64,000 bases of DNA from Homoserinibacter sp. YIM 151385 (GCF_027912415.1 NZ_CP115175.1:620001-684000); one strand, 5' to 3'. Numbered from the stretch's first letter, positions 56,731 through 64,000 are shown. Numbers and translations are program-made. The notes: generated by a model not told the origin, from the letters alone.

Positions 56731-58413
56731 CTAGCCGCCGAGGGCCGCGCGCAGCGTGTCGAGCCCGACCCCGCCGATGTCCAGCGCCCGCTTGTGGAAG
56801 GCCTTGATGTCGAAGGCGGCGCCCTCCCGCGCCTTCGCGTCGTCGCGGAGCTGCTCCCAGATCCGCTGGCCCACCTTGTACGAGGGCGCCTGGCCCGGCC
56901 ACCCGAGGTAGCGGTTCACCTCGAAGCGCACGAAGCCCTCGTTCATGTTCACGTTGCGGCCGAGGAAGCCGAAGGCGTCATCGCCCGACCAGGTGCCCGA
57001 GCCGTCCGGCAGCGGCTTCTCGAGGTGCACGCCGATGTCGAGCACGACGCGCGCGGCGCGCATGCGCTGCCCGTCGAGCATCCCGAAGCGGTCGGCCGGG
57101 TCGTCGAGGTAGCCGAGCTCCTCCATGAGCCGCTCGGCGTAGAGCGCCCAGCCCTCGGCGTGGCCGGACGTGCCCGCGAAGCGCCGCCACGAGTTGAGCT
57201 GCGCCCGGTTGTACGTCGCCTGCCCGATCTGGAGGTGATGGCCCGGCACGCCCTCGTGATAGACGGTCGTCAGCTCGCGCCACGTGTCGAACTCGGTGAC
57301 GCCCTCGGGGACGCTCCACCACATCCGCCCGGGCCGGGAGAAGTCGTCGGCGGGGCCCGTGTAGTAGATGCCGCCCTCCTGCGTGGGGGCGATCATGCAC
57401 TCGAGCGCGCGGATCTCCGAGGGGATGTCGAAGTGGGTCCGGCCGAGCTCCTCGACCGCGCGGTCGCTCGTCTCCTGCATCCAGCGCTGGAGCGCCTCGG
57501 TGCCGTGCAGCTTGCGCGACTCGTCCGCGTCGAGGAAGGCGACCGCCGCCTCGACGCCGCCGCCCTCGACGATCTCGCGCGCGATCGACTCCTGCTCGGC
57601 GACCATGCGCGCGAGCTCCTCGATCCCCCACTCGTAGGTCTCGTCGAGGTCGACCTCGGCGCCGAGGAAGTCGCGCGAGGCGAGCGCATAGAGCTCGCGG
57701 CCGACCGCGTCTTTCTCGGGCGCGACGGGCGCGAGCTCGTCGCGGAGGAAGGCCGCCAGCTCGCCGTACGCGACAGCCGAGGCCTCGGCGCCCGAGCGGA
57801 GCTCCGCGCGGAGCGAGTCGGGGAGCGCGCTGCCGTCCTCCGCCGAGGCACCGCCCGCGAGCTCGAAGAAGAAGCCCGTCGGCGCGATCTGCTTCTCCGC
57901 CTGCGCGATGACCTCGCGGACCTGGCGCACCGCCGGCGTCTGCCCCGTGCGGATGCCCTCGCGGAGCGTCTCGATGTAGCCGCGCATCGCGCCGGGCAGG
58001 TTGTGCAGCCGCGTCGCGATGTGCGCCCAGTCCTGCTCCGTCGACGTGGGGAGCAGGTCGAAGATGTCGCGGAGTCCCTGCGGCTCCGAGGCGATCACGT
58101 TGAGCTCGCGGCGGTGCATGCCCGCCTCGTGCTTCTCGATCTGCAGCTCAAGCTCGCGCGACAGATCCATCTTCGTGACCTCGTCGACCGCATCCTGCGG
58201 CGTCGCGCCGCGGAGCTCGGCGAGCGTCGCCGTCGCGGCCGCGAGCGAGGCCTCGTGCCCGGCGGGCGAGAGGTCGGAGTACTCGCCCTCGCGTCCCGGC
58301 CGTCCGAGCCACACGTGCATCTCGGGGTGGAGCTCGAGCTCGGTGTCGACCCACCGCTCCGCGATGTCGTCGATGGGGGTGGCTGGCCGCGCGGGCTGCG
58401 TCGCATCCGTCAT
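56731..58413 (-). CDS. DUF885 zinc metallopeptidase-like protein
   Basis: A 560-residue member of the DUF885 family, mostly alpha-helical and related to gluzincin peptidases. The HEXXPGHH motif is YHEGVPGHH (His386, Glu387, His392/393), and the glutamate ligand is in SGHAEGWALYAE (Glu420). RYLGWPGQAPSYKVG near the C-terminus is a strong family motif. No signal peptide is present, so it is probably cytoplasmic. The substrate is unknown. It stands alone between the PTS operon and the phosphoesterase gene. Confidence 0.9.
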   Translation of the reverse strand: MTDATQPARPATPIDDIAERWVDTELELHPEMHVWLGRPGREGEYSDLSPAGHEASLAAATATLAELRGATPQDAVDEVTKMDLSRELELQIEKHEAGMHRRELNVIASEPQGLRDIFDLLPTSTEQDWAHIATRLHNLPGAMRGYIETLREGIRTGQTPAVRQVREVIAQAEKQIAPTGFFFELAGGASAEDGSALPDSLRAELRSGAEASAVAYGELAAFLRDELAPVAPEKDAVGRELYALASRDFLGAEVDLDETYEWGIEELARMVAEQESIAREIVEGGGVEAAVAFLDADESRKLHGTEALQRWMQETSDRAVEELGRTHFDIPSEIRALECMIAPTQEGGIYYTGPADDFSRPGRMWWSVPEGVTEFDTWRELTTVYHEGVPGHHLQIGQATYNRAQLNSWRRFAGTSGHAEGWALYAERLMEELGYLDDPADRFGMLDGQRMRAARVVLDIGVHLEKPLPDGSGTWSGDDAFGFLGRNVNMNEGFVRFEVNRYLGWPGQAPSYKVGQRIWEQLRDDAKAREGAAFDIKAFHKRALDIGGVGLDTLRAALGG

Positions 58414-58446
58414 GGCTCCACCCTACGACCGGTCCCGACGGACACG

Positions 58447-58491
58447 CGACGGCCCCGAGCGCACCCCCATCGGGGCGGCCCGGGGCCGTCG
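58447..58491 (-). terminator. Terminator at the end of the PTS operon
   Basis: A perfect 11-bp outer stem, CGACGGCCCCG and CGGGGCCGTCG, with an inner CCCC/GGGG stem, 25 bases past the ptsH stop. Confidence 0.6.
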
Positions 58492-58516
58492 GGAGCGTCC
58501 TCGCGGACGGTGCGGA

Positions 58517-58786
58517 CTACTCCTTGTCGAGGTCCGTCTCGAGCAGCGTCTGCAGCTCGTCGAGCGCGGCCTCGGCACCCTCCGCGTCGGAGGCGATCGT
58601 GACCTCCTCGCCGTGGCCGATGCCGAGCGAGAGCACCCCGAGGATGCTCGCCGCGTTGACGCTCTTGCCGGCGGCCGAGGTGAGCGTCACGGCGACGCCG
58701 GTCTTGGCGGCGGCCTGGCTGAAGAGCGAGGCGGGGCGGGCGTGCAGCCCGACCGACGATGCGACGACGACCTTGCGTTCGGACAT
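58517..58786 (-). CDS. ptsH: Phosphocarrier protein HPr
   Basis: An 89-residue PTS phosphocarrier. The phosphorylated His15 is in GLHARPAS. The second site region NAASILGVLSLG has Ser47 at the position of the regulatory serine of Gram-positives. It passes phosphate from enzyme I to the EIIA of the same operon. It is the last gene of the PTS operon, 61 bases after the dehydrogenase gene. Enzyme I is not in the window. Confidence 0.96.
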   Translation of the reverse strand: MSERKVVVASSVGLHARPASLFSQAAAKTGVAVTLTSAAGKSVNAASILGVLSLGIGHGEEVTIASDAEGAEAALDELQTLLETDLDKE

Positions 58787-58847
58787 TGGGGGTTCCTCCT
58801 TGATCGGGGGGCGGTGGTCTTGGGGGTGGGGTTCGGGCGCGAGCCGC

Positions 58848-59891
58848 TCAGGGCTCGATCGTGACCTTGATGGCGTCGCCGCTCGCGACGAGGTCGAAGG
58901 CCTCGAGCACGCGATCGAGCGGGAGGCGGTGGGTCACGAGATCCGCGACGGGCACGCGGCCCGAGGCGATGAGCTCGAGCGCCTCGCGGTTGTGCGCGGG
59001 ACTCGAGCCGTTGACGCCGACGAGGGTGAGCTCGCGGTAGTGCACGAGGTTCGCGTCGACCGTGATCATGGGCGCGTCCTTCGCGAGGCCGCCGAAGAGG
59101 CTGAGCCGGCCGCGACGTGCGAGCATCCGGAGCCCGGCCTCCTGTGCGGGGCCGGACGCGGCGGCGGTGATGACGACGTCGGCGCCGCGGCCGCCCGTCG
59201 CATCCAGCACCGCCTGGACGGCGGAGGCGTCGTCCGCCGGGGAGACGACGTCATCCGGCTCGACCAGCTCGGCCGCGCGGGCGAGCCGCTCGGCGTTGAC
59301 GTCGAGCAGCATGACCCGGGCGGCGCCGCGCGCCCGGGCGAGCCGGACATGGAGGCAGCCGATCGGCCCGGAGCCGATCACGACGACCGTGTCGCCCTCG
59401 CCGACTCGCGCCAGCTCCTGGCCGTTGAGGACGCAGGCGAGCGGCTCCGCGACCGAGGCCTCGACGTACGAGAGCGCCTCGGGGATGCGGTTCACGCCGT
59501 CCACCGCGAGGACCTCGCGCGGCACGATGACGTGCTCGGCGAAGCCTCCCGGGAACTGATAGCCCATGGAGCGCTGGTTCTCGCACACGGCGAGATGGCC
59601 GCGACGGCACTCGGCGCAGGACCCGTCGGGGATCGCGGCGATGATCTGCACGCGATCCCCGACGGTCCATCCGTCGACTCCGGCTCCGACCTCGTGGATC
59701 TCCCCCGCGATCTCGTGCCCCATGACCTGTGGCGGGGTCATGTTGGGGTGCCCGGATCGGGAGATCTTGACGTCGGTGCCGCACATCGAGCACGCACGCA
59801 CCCGGACGAGCAGCTCCCCCTCGCCGACGACAGGTGACGGGTCGTCGTCGAGGCGGATGTCGCCCGGGGCGTAGTACCTCGCGACTCTCAC
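58848..59891 (-). CDS. Zinc-dependent MDR dehydrogenase, probable polyol-phosphate dehydrogenase
   Basis: A 347-residue medium-chain dehydrogenase of the sorbitol/threonine dehydrogenase type. Catalytic zinc residues are Cys37 (SMCGTD), His59 and Glu60 (MGHE). The structural zinc loop has Asp89, Cys92, Cys95 and Cys103 (PDGSCAECRRGHLAVC), with an Asp where the first Cys is usual. The NAD site is IGSGPIG. It replaces the MtlD expected beside a mannitol PTS. It most likely oxidises the phosphorylated polyol imported by this PTS; the exact polyol is not known. GTG start, 7 bases after EIIA. Confidence 0.85.
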   Translation of the reverse strand: MRVARYYAPGDIRLDDDPSPVVGEGELLVRVRACSMCGTDVKISRSGHPNMTPPQVMGHEIAGEIHEVGAGVDGWTVGDRVQIIAAIPDGSCAECRRGHLAVCENQRSMGYQFPGGFAEHVIVPREVLAVDGVNRIPEALSYVEASVAEPLACVLNGQELARVGEGDTVVVIGSGPIGCLHVRLARARGAARVMLLDVNAERLARAAELVEPDDVVSPADDASAVQAVLDATGGRGADVVITAAASGPAQEAGLRMLARRGRLSLFGGLAKDAPMITVDANLVHYRELTLVGVNGSSPAHNREALELIASGRVPVADLVTHRLPLDRVLEAFDLVASGDAIKVTIEP

Positions 59892-59898
59892 GGGACGG

Positions 59899-60366
59899 CT
59901 ACTCGTCCTCGTCGTCCTCGGCGGCCAGCAGCTCGTACACCTCGTCGGAGGTGGTGGCGTTGCGGAGCGCCTCGGCCTTGTCGGGGTCGAGCAGCACGGT
60001 GGCGAGCTGGGAGAGCAGGGCGATGTGCCCGTTGCCCTTGGCGGCGATGCCGACGGCGACGCGCACGTCGTTGCCGTCCCAGTCCACGCCCTCCGGGAAG
60101 CGGAGGACGCTCAGCGCGTCCTGCTTCACGGAGTCCTTGCCGGCGAGGGTGCCGTGCGGGATCGCCACACCCTCGCCGACGTAGGTGGACACCGTGTTCT
60201 CCCGCTCGAGCATGGCGTCGATGTACGAGTCATCGATCGCCCCCGCCTCGAGCAGGGCCTGACCGGCCTGGCGGATCGCCTCGTCCCGGCTGGATGCCGT
60301 GGCATCCAGCCGGATCGAGGACTCCGACAGGAGCTCGGTCAGCGGAGTCGCAGCCTCATCCGACAC
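59899..60366 (-). CDS. PTS EIIA component (mannitol/fructose family)
   Basis: A 155-residue EIIA of the Fru/Mtl class that relays phosphate from HPr to EIIB. The active histidine is His71 in EGVAIPHGTLAGKD. Residues about 10-145 form the domain; a short acidic tail ends it. It starts with a GTG 3 bases after the EIIB stop, and GGAGG sits in the end of the EIIB gene. It is free-standing and not fused to EIICB as in E. coli MtlA. Confidence 0.93.
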   Translation of the reverse strand: MSDEAATPLTELLSESSIRLDATASSRDEAIRQAGQALLEAGAIDDSYIDAMLERENTVSTYVGEGVAIPHGTLAGKDSVKQDALSVLRFPEGVDWDGNDVRVAVGIAAKGNGHIALLSQLATVLLDPDKAEALRNATTSDEVYELLAAEDDEDE

Positions 60367-60369
60367 GGA

Positions 60370-60678
60370 TCAGACCTCCACCGTCTCGCCGTTCTGGATG
60401 GCCTTGACGATCTTCGTGACCGCCGGGTCGCCCATGAACAGCTGGAAGGGGATGACCGGCACCTCCGGCACGACGCCGCGTGCGCGCTCGGCGAGCGCCG
60501 ACTGCGTCACGACGACATCCGCATCGCTGGGGATGTTCGCGACCGGCGAGTGCTCGACCGTGACGCCGCTCTTCGCGAGCTGCTTCTTGAGGGTCGAGGC
60601 GAGCATGACGCTCGACCCCATCCCCGCGTCGCAGGCGACGATGAGCTTCTTGACGCTGGATCCGTCGATGGTTGCCAT
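60370..60678 (-). CDS. PTS EIIB component (mannitol type)
   Basis: A 102-residue EIIB. The phosphorylated Cys16 is in VACDAGMGSSVM, the typical P-loop of mannitol EIIB. The chain ends AIQNGETVEV. It is separate from EIIC, 37 bases downstream of it, and close to EIIA. It transfers phosphate to the incoming polyol bound by EIIC. Confidence 0.94.
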   Translation of the reverse strand: MATIDGSSVKKLIVACDAGMGSSVMLASTLKKQLAKSGVTVEHSPVANIPSDADVVVTQSALAERARGVVPEVPVIPFQLFMGDPAVTKIVKAIQNGETVEV

Positions 60679-60715
60679 GTGGTTCTCCTTGTCGTGTCTG
60701 AGCCTGCTTGAGAGG

Positions 60716-61948
60716 CTACGCGGTCGCGCCCTTGGACGCGGCCTTGTTCGCGGCGGACTGCTCCTTCGCGGCCTCGAGGTCGACCGGGTCGACCTGCTCC
60801 TTGCGACCGAAGCCGAGGAGCAGCGCGCCGATGATCGCCGAGACGGCGGCCGAGAGGATGATGCCGAGCAGGTTGAGCAGGATCTTGTCCGGCGGCGAGA
60901 CGAGCGCCCACGCGATGATCGATCCGGGCGATGCCGGGCCTGCGAGGCCGAGGTCCCAGATGACGGCCCAGAGCACGCCCGTGGCGCCGCCGACGATCGC
61001 CGCGAGGACGAGGATCGGCTTCATGAGGACGTAGGGGAAGTAGATCTCGTGGATGCCGCCGAGGAAGTGGACGACCATCGCGGCCGGCACCGTCGGGCGG
61101 ATCGCGCGCGGCCCGAAGAGCAGCATCGCGGTGAGGATGCCGAGCCCCGGGCCGGGGTTCGACTCGATCATGTAGAACACCGAGCGACCGAGCTCATCGG
61201 CCTGCTGCGCGCCGAGCGGCGTGAAGACGCCGTGGTTGAGCGCGTTGTTGAGGAACAGCACCTTCGCGGGCTCGACGATGATCGAGACGAGCGGGAGGAG
61301 CTTGAGCTCGACGAGCCAGCTCGTCGCGGCGCCGAGCGCCTGGCCGAGGTAGAACGTCGCCGGGCCGACCACGTAGATGCCGAAGGCCGCCATGAGACCG
61401 CCGAGGATGCCGGCCGAGAAGTTGTCGACGAGCATCTCGAAGCCGCCCTGGACCTTGCCCGAGATCGCGTTGTCCCACAGCTTGAGCAGGAGCGCCGTGA
61501 GCGGGCCGAGGATGAACGCGCCGATGAAGTTCGCCCCGATGCCGGCGATGTTCTCCGGGGCGGGCAGCGGCTCGACGCCGTTGATGCTGAGGCCGGTGAG
61601 CTGCAGCGCGACCGGGGCGAGCATCGCGCCGAGCGTCGCCACGGCGCCGACGACCGCGCCGCGGGTGCCGTGCACCATCTTGCCGCCCGTGTAGCCGATG
61701 AGCAGCGGGAGCAGGATGTTGATCAGCGGGCCGACGAGGGTCGAGAGCTGCACCGTGATGGGCAGCGGGTCATCGGTCGTGCCGGCGAGGGAGTTGATCC
61801 AGCCGTCGGGGATGAAGAGCGCGGTGATGAGACCGAACGCGATGAAGGCGCCCAGGTTCGGCATCACCATGCCCGCGAGGAACGCGCCGAAGCGCTGGAC
61901 CTTCGCTCGGGCACCGGTGCCGGAGGCGGCGGGTGTGTAGTCGGACAT
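60716..61948 (-). CDS. PTS EIIC permease (mannitol type)
   Basis: A 410-residue membrane permease with about nine to ten hydrophobic helices. GAFIAFGLITALFIPDGW at the start, FNNALNHGV-like LFLNNALNHGVFTPLG and MVVHFLGGIHEIYFPYVLMK are hallmarks of the mannitol (MtlA/CmtA) EIIC group. A charged C-terminal tail of about 35 residues follows, where E. coli MtlA continues into EIIB. AAGGAG lies before the ATG at 61948. The substrate is a hexitol by family; mannitol is the default but not assured, given the missing MtlD. Confidence 0.93.
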   Translation of the reverse strand: MSDYTPAASGTGARAKVQRFGAFLAGMVMPNLGAFIAFGLITALFIPDGWINSLAGTTDDPLPITVQLSTLVGPLINILLPLLIGYTGGKMVHGTRGAVVGAVATLGAMLAPVALQLTGLSINGVEPLPAPENIAGIGANFIGAFILGPLTALLLKLWDNAISGKVQGGFEMLVDNFSAGILGGLMAAFGIYVVGPATFYLGQALGAATSWLVELKLLPLVSIIVEPAKVLFLNNALNHGVFTPLGAQQADELGRSVFYMIESNPGPGLGILTAMLLFGPRAIRPTVPAAMVVHFLGGIHEIYFPYVLMKPILVLAAIVGGATGVLWAVIWDLGLAGPASPGSIIAWALVSPPDKILLNLLGIILSAAVSAIIGALLLGFGRKEQVDPVDLEAAKEQSAANKAASKGATA

Positions 61949-62001
61949 CAGGTGGTACTCCTTCGTACGGATCGGAGAAGGGTGGTGGATGGATTGCGGC
62001 G

Positions 62002-62955
62002 TCAGGTGGCCACGAGTGGCCGATCCAGATCTGGCTGCCACACCAGCTGGACGATCGAGCGGTCGAGGTCCTCGGGGCCCGGGACCGCGCTGCCGGGGAG
62101 ACCGGTCGCGGCGGCGCCCCAGGCGAGGGCCTCGACGAGCGCGCCGGCGAGATCGCTCTCGTCGGCGGAGAAGCGGGAGAGGAAGCCGGCGAGGAAGCTG
62201 TCCCCCGCGCCGACGGTCGAGACGGGCCGCGGCACGCGCGACTCGCCCACGAGGACCACGTCGGGCCCGACGAGCACGGCGCCCTCGGCGCCGAGGCTGA
62301 CGAGGACGAGCTCGACGCCGCGGGCGCGGATCTCCTGCGCGCCCTCGACGACCGCGGCGATGGAGCCGAGCTCCCGGCCGACGAGCTCGGAGAGCTCCTG
62401 CCGGTTCGGCTTCACGATGCGCGGGCTCACCTCGACGGAGGCCGCCAGGGCGTAGCCGGAGGAGTCGATCGCGAGGCACGCGCCCGCCTGGACGGCATCC
62501 CGGAGGAGGCTCCGGATGTCGCTGCCCTCGATCGACGGCGGCGTGCTGCCGGAGACGACCAGCCAGTCGCCCTCGCGGACCGCGGAGCGCACGGCGGTCG
62601 CGACGGCGCGGAGATCGGCCTCGCCGAGCGGAGAGCCGGGCTCGTTGAGCTTCGTGACGGCGCCGTCGGCCTCGCAGATCGTGAGATTCGAGCGGGTGCG
62701 GCCCGAGACCGGAACGAAGCGGCACGGCACGGAGGCGGACTTCAGCAGGCGCGTCAGCTCGGCCCCCTCGGGACCGGCGACGCCGACGACCGCGATCGAC
62801 TCGTGGCCGTTCGCCGTGAGTGCGCGCGTGACGTTGACGCCCTTGCCGCCCGGCTCGAGCACCGGCTCGGAGGTGCGCAGCACCGCGCCCGGCTCCAGCT
62901 CGTCGACGAGGACCGTGCGATCGAGGCTCGGGTTGAGCGTGAGGGTGACGATCAC
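62002..62955 (-). CDS. PfkB-family kinase, 1-phosphofructokinase type
   Basis: A 317-residue ribokinase-fold kinase. It opens IVTLTLNPSLDRTVLVDEL, the signature of 1-phosphofructokinase/tagatose-6-phosphate kinase; GGKGVNVTRALTANGH follows and the catalytic GAGDSFLAGF is near the C-terminus. It probably adds a second phosphate to the ketose phosphate made by the operon dehydrogenase (fructose-1-phosphate or a tagatose/sorbose form). The GTG overlaps the regulator stop by four bases; EIIC starts 53 bases later. Confidence 0.9.
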   Translation of the reverse strand: MIVTLTLNPSLDRTVLVDELEPGAVLRTSEPVLEPGGKGVNVTRALTANGHESIAVVGVAGPEGAELTRLLKSASVPCRFVPVSGRTRSNLTICEADGAVTKLNEPGSPLGEADLRAVATAVRSAVREGDWLVVSGSTPPSIEGSDIRSLLRDAVQAGACLAIDSSGYALAASVEVSPRIVKPNRQELSELVGRELGSIAAVVEGAQEIRARGVELVLVSLGAEGAVLVGPDVVLVGESRVPRPVSTVGAGDSFLAGFLSRFSADESDLAGALVEALAWGAAATGLPGSAVPGPEDLDRSIVQLVWQPDLDRPLVAT

Positions 62956-63713
62956 ACGATCACCACCCGGGGGCCCGCGTTCTCGAGCTCCTCCGCGAAG
63001 TCCGCGTCGACGCCCGAGTCGGTGATGACGGTGTCGATGCCGGCGAGGGGCGCGACGCGCGCGAAGTCCTCGCGGCCGAACTTCGAGTGGTCGGCGAGCA
63101 CGACGATGCGCCGCGCCGCGTCGATGAGGGCCCGCTTGACGATCGCCTCCGCCATGTCGGGCGTCGTGAGGCCCCGCTCGACGCTGAGGCCGTTCGTGCC
63201 CATGAAGGCGACGTCGGCGAAGACCTCGGAGATCTGGCTGCGCGTCCACTCGCCGACCGCGGCGAGCGTGCGACCGCGGACGATGCCGCCGAGGAGGTGG
63301 AGGTTGATGTTCGCGCGCCCGACGAGCGCGCTCGCGACGGGGATCGAGTGGGTCACGACCGTGAGCTCGCGGTCGGTCGGCAGGAGCTCGGCGACGCGGA
63401 CGGTCGTCGTGCCGGCGTCGAGGATGAGCGAGCCGCCGTCGGGCAGCTCCTCGAGGGCGGCGCGCGCGATCCGGTCCTTCTCCCCCGTGGCGTGCGCCTC
63501 GCGATCGGCGACCGCCGGCTCGATGCCGAGACGCTCCACCGGGATGGCGCCGCCGTGGACCCGGCGGAGGACGCCGCGGCGCTCGAGGGCCGTCAGGTCG
63601 CGGCGGACGGTCTCCGGGGTGACGGAGAGCTCGCGTGCGAGGCCGGCGACCTCGACGCGACCGCGCGAGCGTGCCGTGTCCAGGATCTGCTGGTGTCGCT
63701 CCGGTGCGTACAA
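62952..63713 (-). CDS. DeoR/GlpR-family transcriptional regulator
   Basis: A 253-residue DeoR-type regulator. The N-terminal HTH is in RHQQILDTARSRGRVEVAGL and VTPETVRRDLTALERRG, and the C-terminal sugar-phosphate sensor has LDAGTTTVRVAELL and LADHSKFGRED. It is expected to repress the PTS operon until a phosphorylated sugar binds. The start is a TTG at 63713 with GAGG 5 bases upstream, an uncommon codon. It leads the operon; direct repeats overlap its promoter. Confidence 0.93.
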   Translation of the reverse strand: MYAPERHQQILDTARSRGRVEVAGLARELSVTPETVRRDLTALERRGVLRRVHGGAIPVERLGIEPAVADREAHATGEKDRIARAALEELPDGGSLILDAGTTTVRVAELLPTDRELTVVTHSIPVASALVGRANINLHLLGGIVRGRTLAAVGEWTRSQISEVFADVAFMGTNGLSVERGLTTPDMAEAIVKRALIDAARRIVVLADHSKFGREDFARVAPLAGIDTVITDSGVDADFAEELENAGPRVVIV

Positions 63714-63741
63714 TCCGACCTCGTCGTCCGTGGTGGCAGGC

Positions 63742-63756
63742 GAACCGTTGTGGTTC
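63742..63756. repeat. Inverted repeat in the regulator leader
   Basis: GAACC, 5 bases, GGTTC. It lies at or just after the predicted transcription start of the DeoR gene and could be a regulator-binding site or a leader hairpin. Confidence 0.35.
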
Positions 63757-63763
63757 TGGGCTT

Positions 63764-63792
63764 ATGTAAGTCCGTTTGTGTCCGCTTGTCAA
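63764..63792 (-). promoter_or_regulatory. Promoter of the PTS operon
   Basis: On the minus strand a perfect -35 TTGACA (63787-63792), a 17-base spacer and TTACAT (63764-63769) as the -10. It is one of the few promoters here with a consensus -35. Confidence 0.6.
63770..63789 (-). promoter_or_regulatory. Tandem 10-bp direct repeat, putative DeoR operator
   Basis: ACAAGCGGAC directly followed by ACAAACGGAC on the minus strand, one mismatch, filling the -35/-10 spacer. A regulator bound here would block RNA polymerase. Direct repeats of about one helical turn are common for DeoR-family operators. Confidence 0.5.
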
Positions 63793-63842
63793 CGTGACGG
63801 GCACCCTGGCGTGTCGTCTCGATGTTGATCTCTGCCCGCCCA

Positions 63843-63857
63843 CCCCCGTTCTGGGGG
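63843..63857 (-). terminator. Possible terminator of polA
   Basis: A 5-bp CCCCC/GGGGG stem with a GTTCT loop, 39 bases past the polA stop. No T-run; weak evidence. Confidence 0.3.
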
Positions 63858-63895
63858 ATCCCTGGGAAGACAGGCATGCCGGCCGCGTACCGCGA

Positions 63896-64000
63896 TCAGT
63901 GCGCCGCGGCGTCCCAGTCGCGGCCCGTGCCGACCTGCACCTCGAGCGGCACGGCCAGCTCCGCGGCACCCGACATCCGGGTCTCGACGATCGAGCTCAT
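63896..64000 (-). CDS. polA: DNA polymerase I, C-terminal end only
   Basis: Only the last 34 codons and the stop lie in the window, reading in from the right edge. The end MSGAAELAVPLEVQVGTGRD followed by WDAAAH matches the conserved C-terminus of family A DNA polymerase I, beyond the polymerase active site. The rest of the gene is outside. It is on the same strand as the PTS operon, 182 bases upstream of its regulator gene. Confidence 0.85.
   Translation of the reverse strand: MSSIVETRMSGAAELAVPLEVQVGTGRDWDAAAH

Noticed and set aside
54186-56807. An 873-codon rightward frame opposite the phosphoesterase gene
   Set aside because: Strongly Arg/Gly biased shadow frame. The leftward frame has a signal peptide and intact catalytic motifs.
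58517-63713. A fructose PTS operon
   Set aside because: The kinase resembles 1-phosphofructokinase, but the EIIC and EIIB match the mannitol class, EIIA is free-standing, and a polyol-type dehydrogenase is present, which fructose uptake would not need.

Overview
The window is a very GC-rich chromosomal segment from an actinobacterium, most likely a member of the Microbacteriaceae. RbpA, WhiA, OpcA, an actinobacterial GlgA/GlgM next to GlgC, a SURF1/CtaA/CtaB set and a zinc-independent L31 support the phylum. The family is inferred from gene order and is not proven. I see 63 protein genes, two of them cut by the window edges (dinB at the left, polA at the right). I see no rRNA, tRNA, CRISPR array, insertion sequence or prophage. 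Many start codons follow a TA(G/C)NNT hexamer by 6-9 bases and lack a ribosome binding site, so leaderless transcription looks common.

Layout. 1-13.3 kb: DinB, a small GlsB-type membrane protein, an SGNH hydrolase, a D-Ala-D-Ala carboxypeptidase, an APC permease, a SpoU methyltransferase diverging from a SIRT4-like sirtuin, a histidine phosphatase with a YbaK deacylase, a glycosyltransferase/hydrolase pair diverging from trehalose synthase TreS, a DEDDh exonuclease and a NUDIX hydrolase. 13.3-19.8 kb: L31 type B, an orphan ABC ATPase, the divergent glgA(glgM)/glgC pair, serB, fabG, and a DUF3099/mini zinc protein/SURF1 operon. 19.8-28.2 kb: an ABC-F protein, a suf operon (sufB-sufD-Rieske-sufC-sufT-CHY zinc finger), and ctaA and ctaB for heme A. 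28.4-36.7 kb: the pentose phosphate operon tkt-tal-pgi-zwf-opcA-pgl. 36.7-43.3 kb: rbpA, secG, the glycolytic genes tpiA-pgk-gap, sodA, whiA and rapZ. 43.3-54.2 kb: uvrC-uvrA, uvrB, an EamA transporter, coaE, a DUF4126 protein and rpsA. 54.2-64 kb: a secreted metallophosphoesterase with duplicated beta modules, a DUF885 metalloprotease, a complete hexitol-type PTS operon, and the end of polA.

How the genes work together. Central carbon flow dominates: the pentose phosphate genes, lower glycolysis and the hexitol PTS feed the same triose and hexose phosphate pools. TreS, GlgC and GlgA/GlgM are consistent with the actinobacterial maltose-1-phosphate route to alpha-glucan, although GlgE and the maltokinase are not in view. 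The suf genes and heme A genes serve respiratory and iron-sulfur enzymes. UvrABC, DinB and PolA serve DNA repair. Most of the window is conserved housekeeping DNA. The most accessory part is the 9.8 kb between polA and rpsA, where a mannitol-class PTS is paired with a zinc MDR dehydrogenase and a PfkB kinase instead of MtlD. I did not find a clear, wholly new defence or mobile system.
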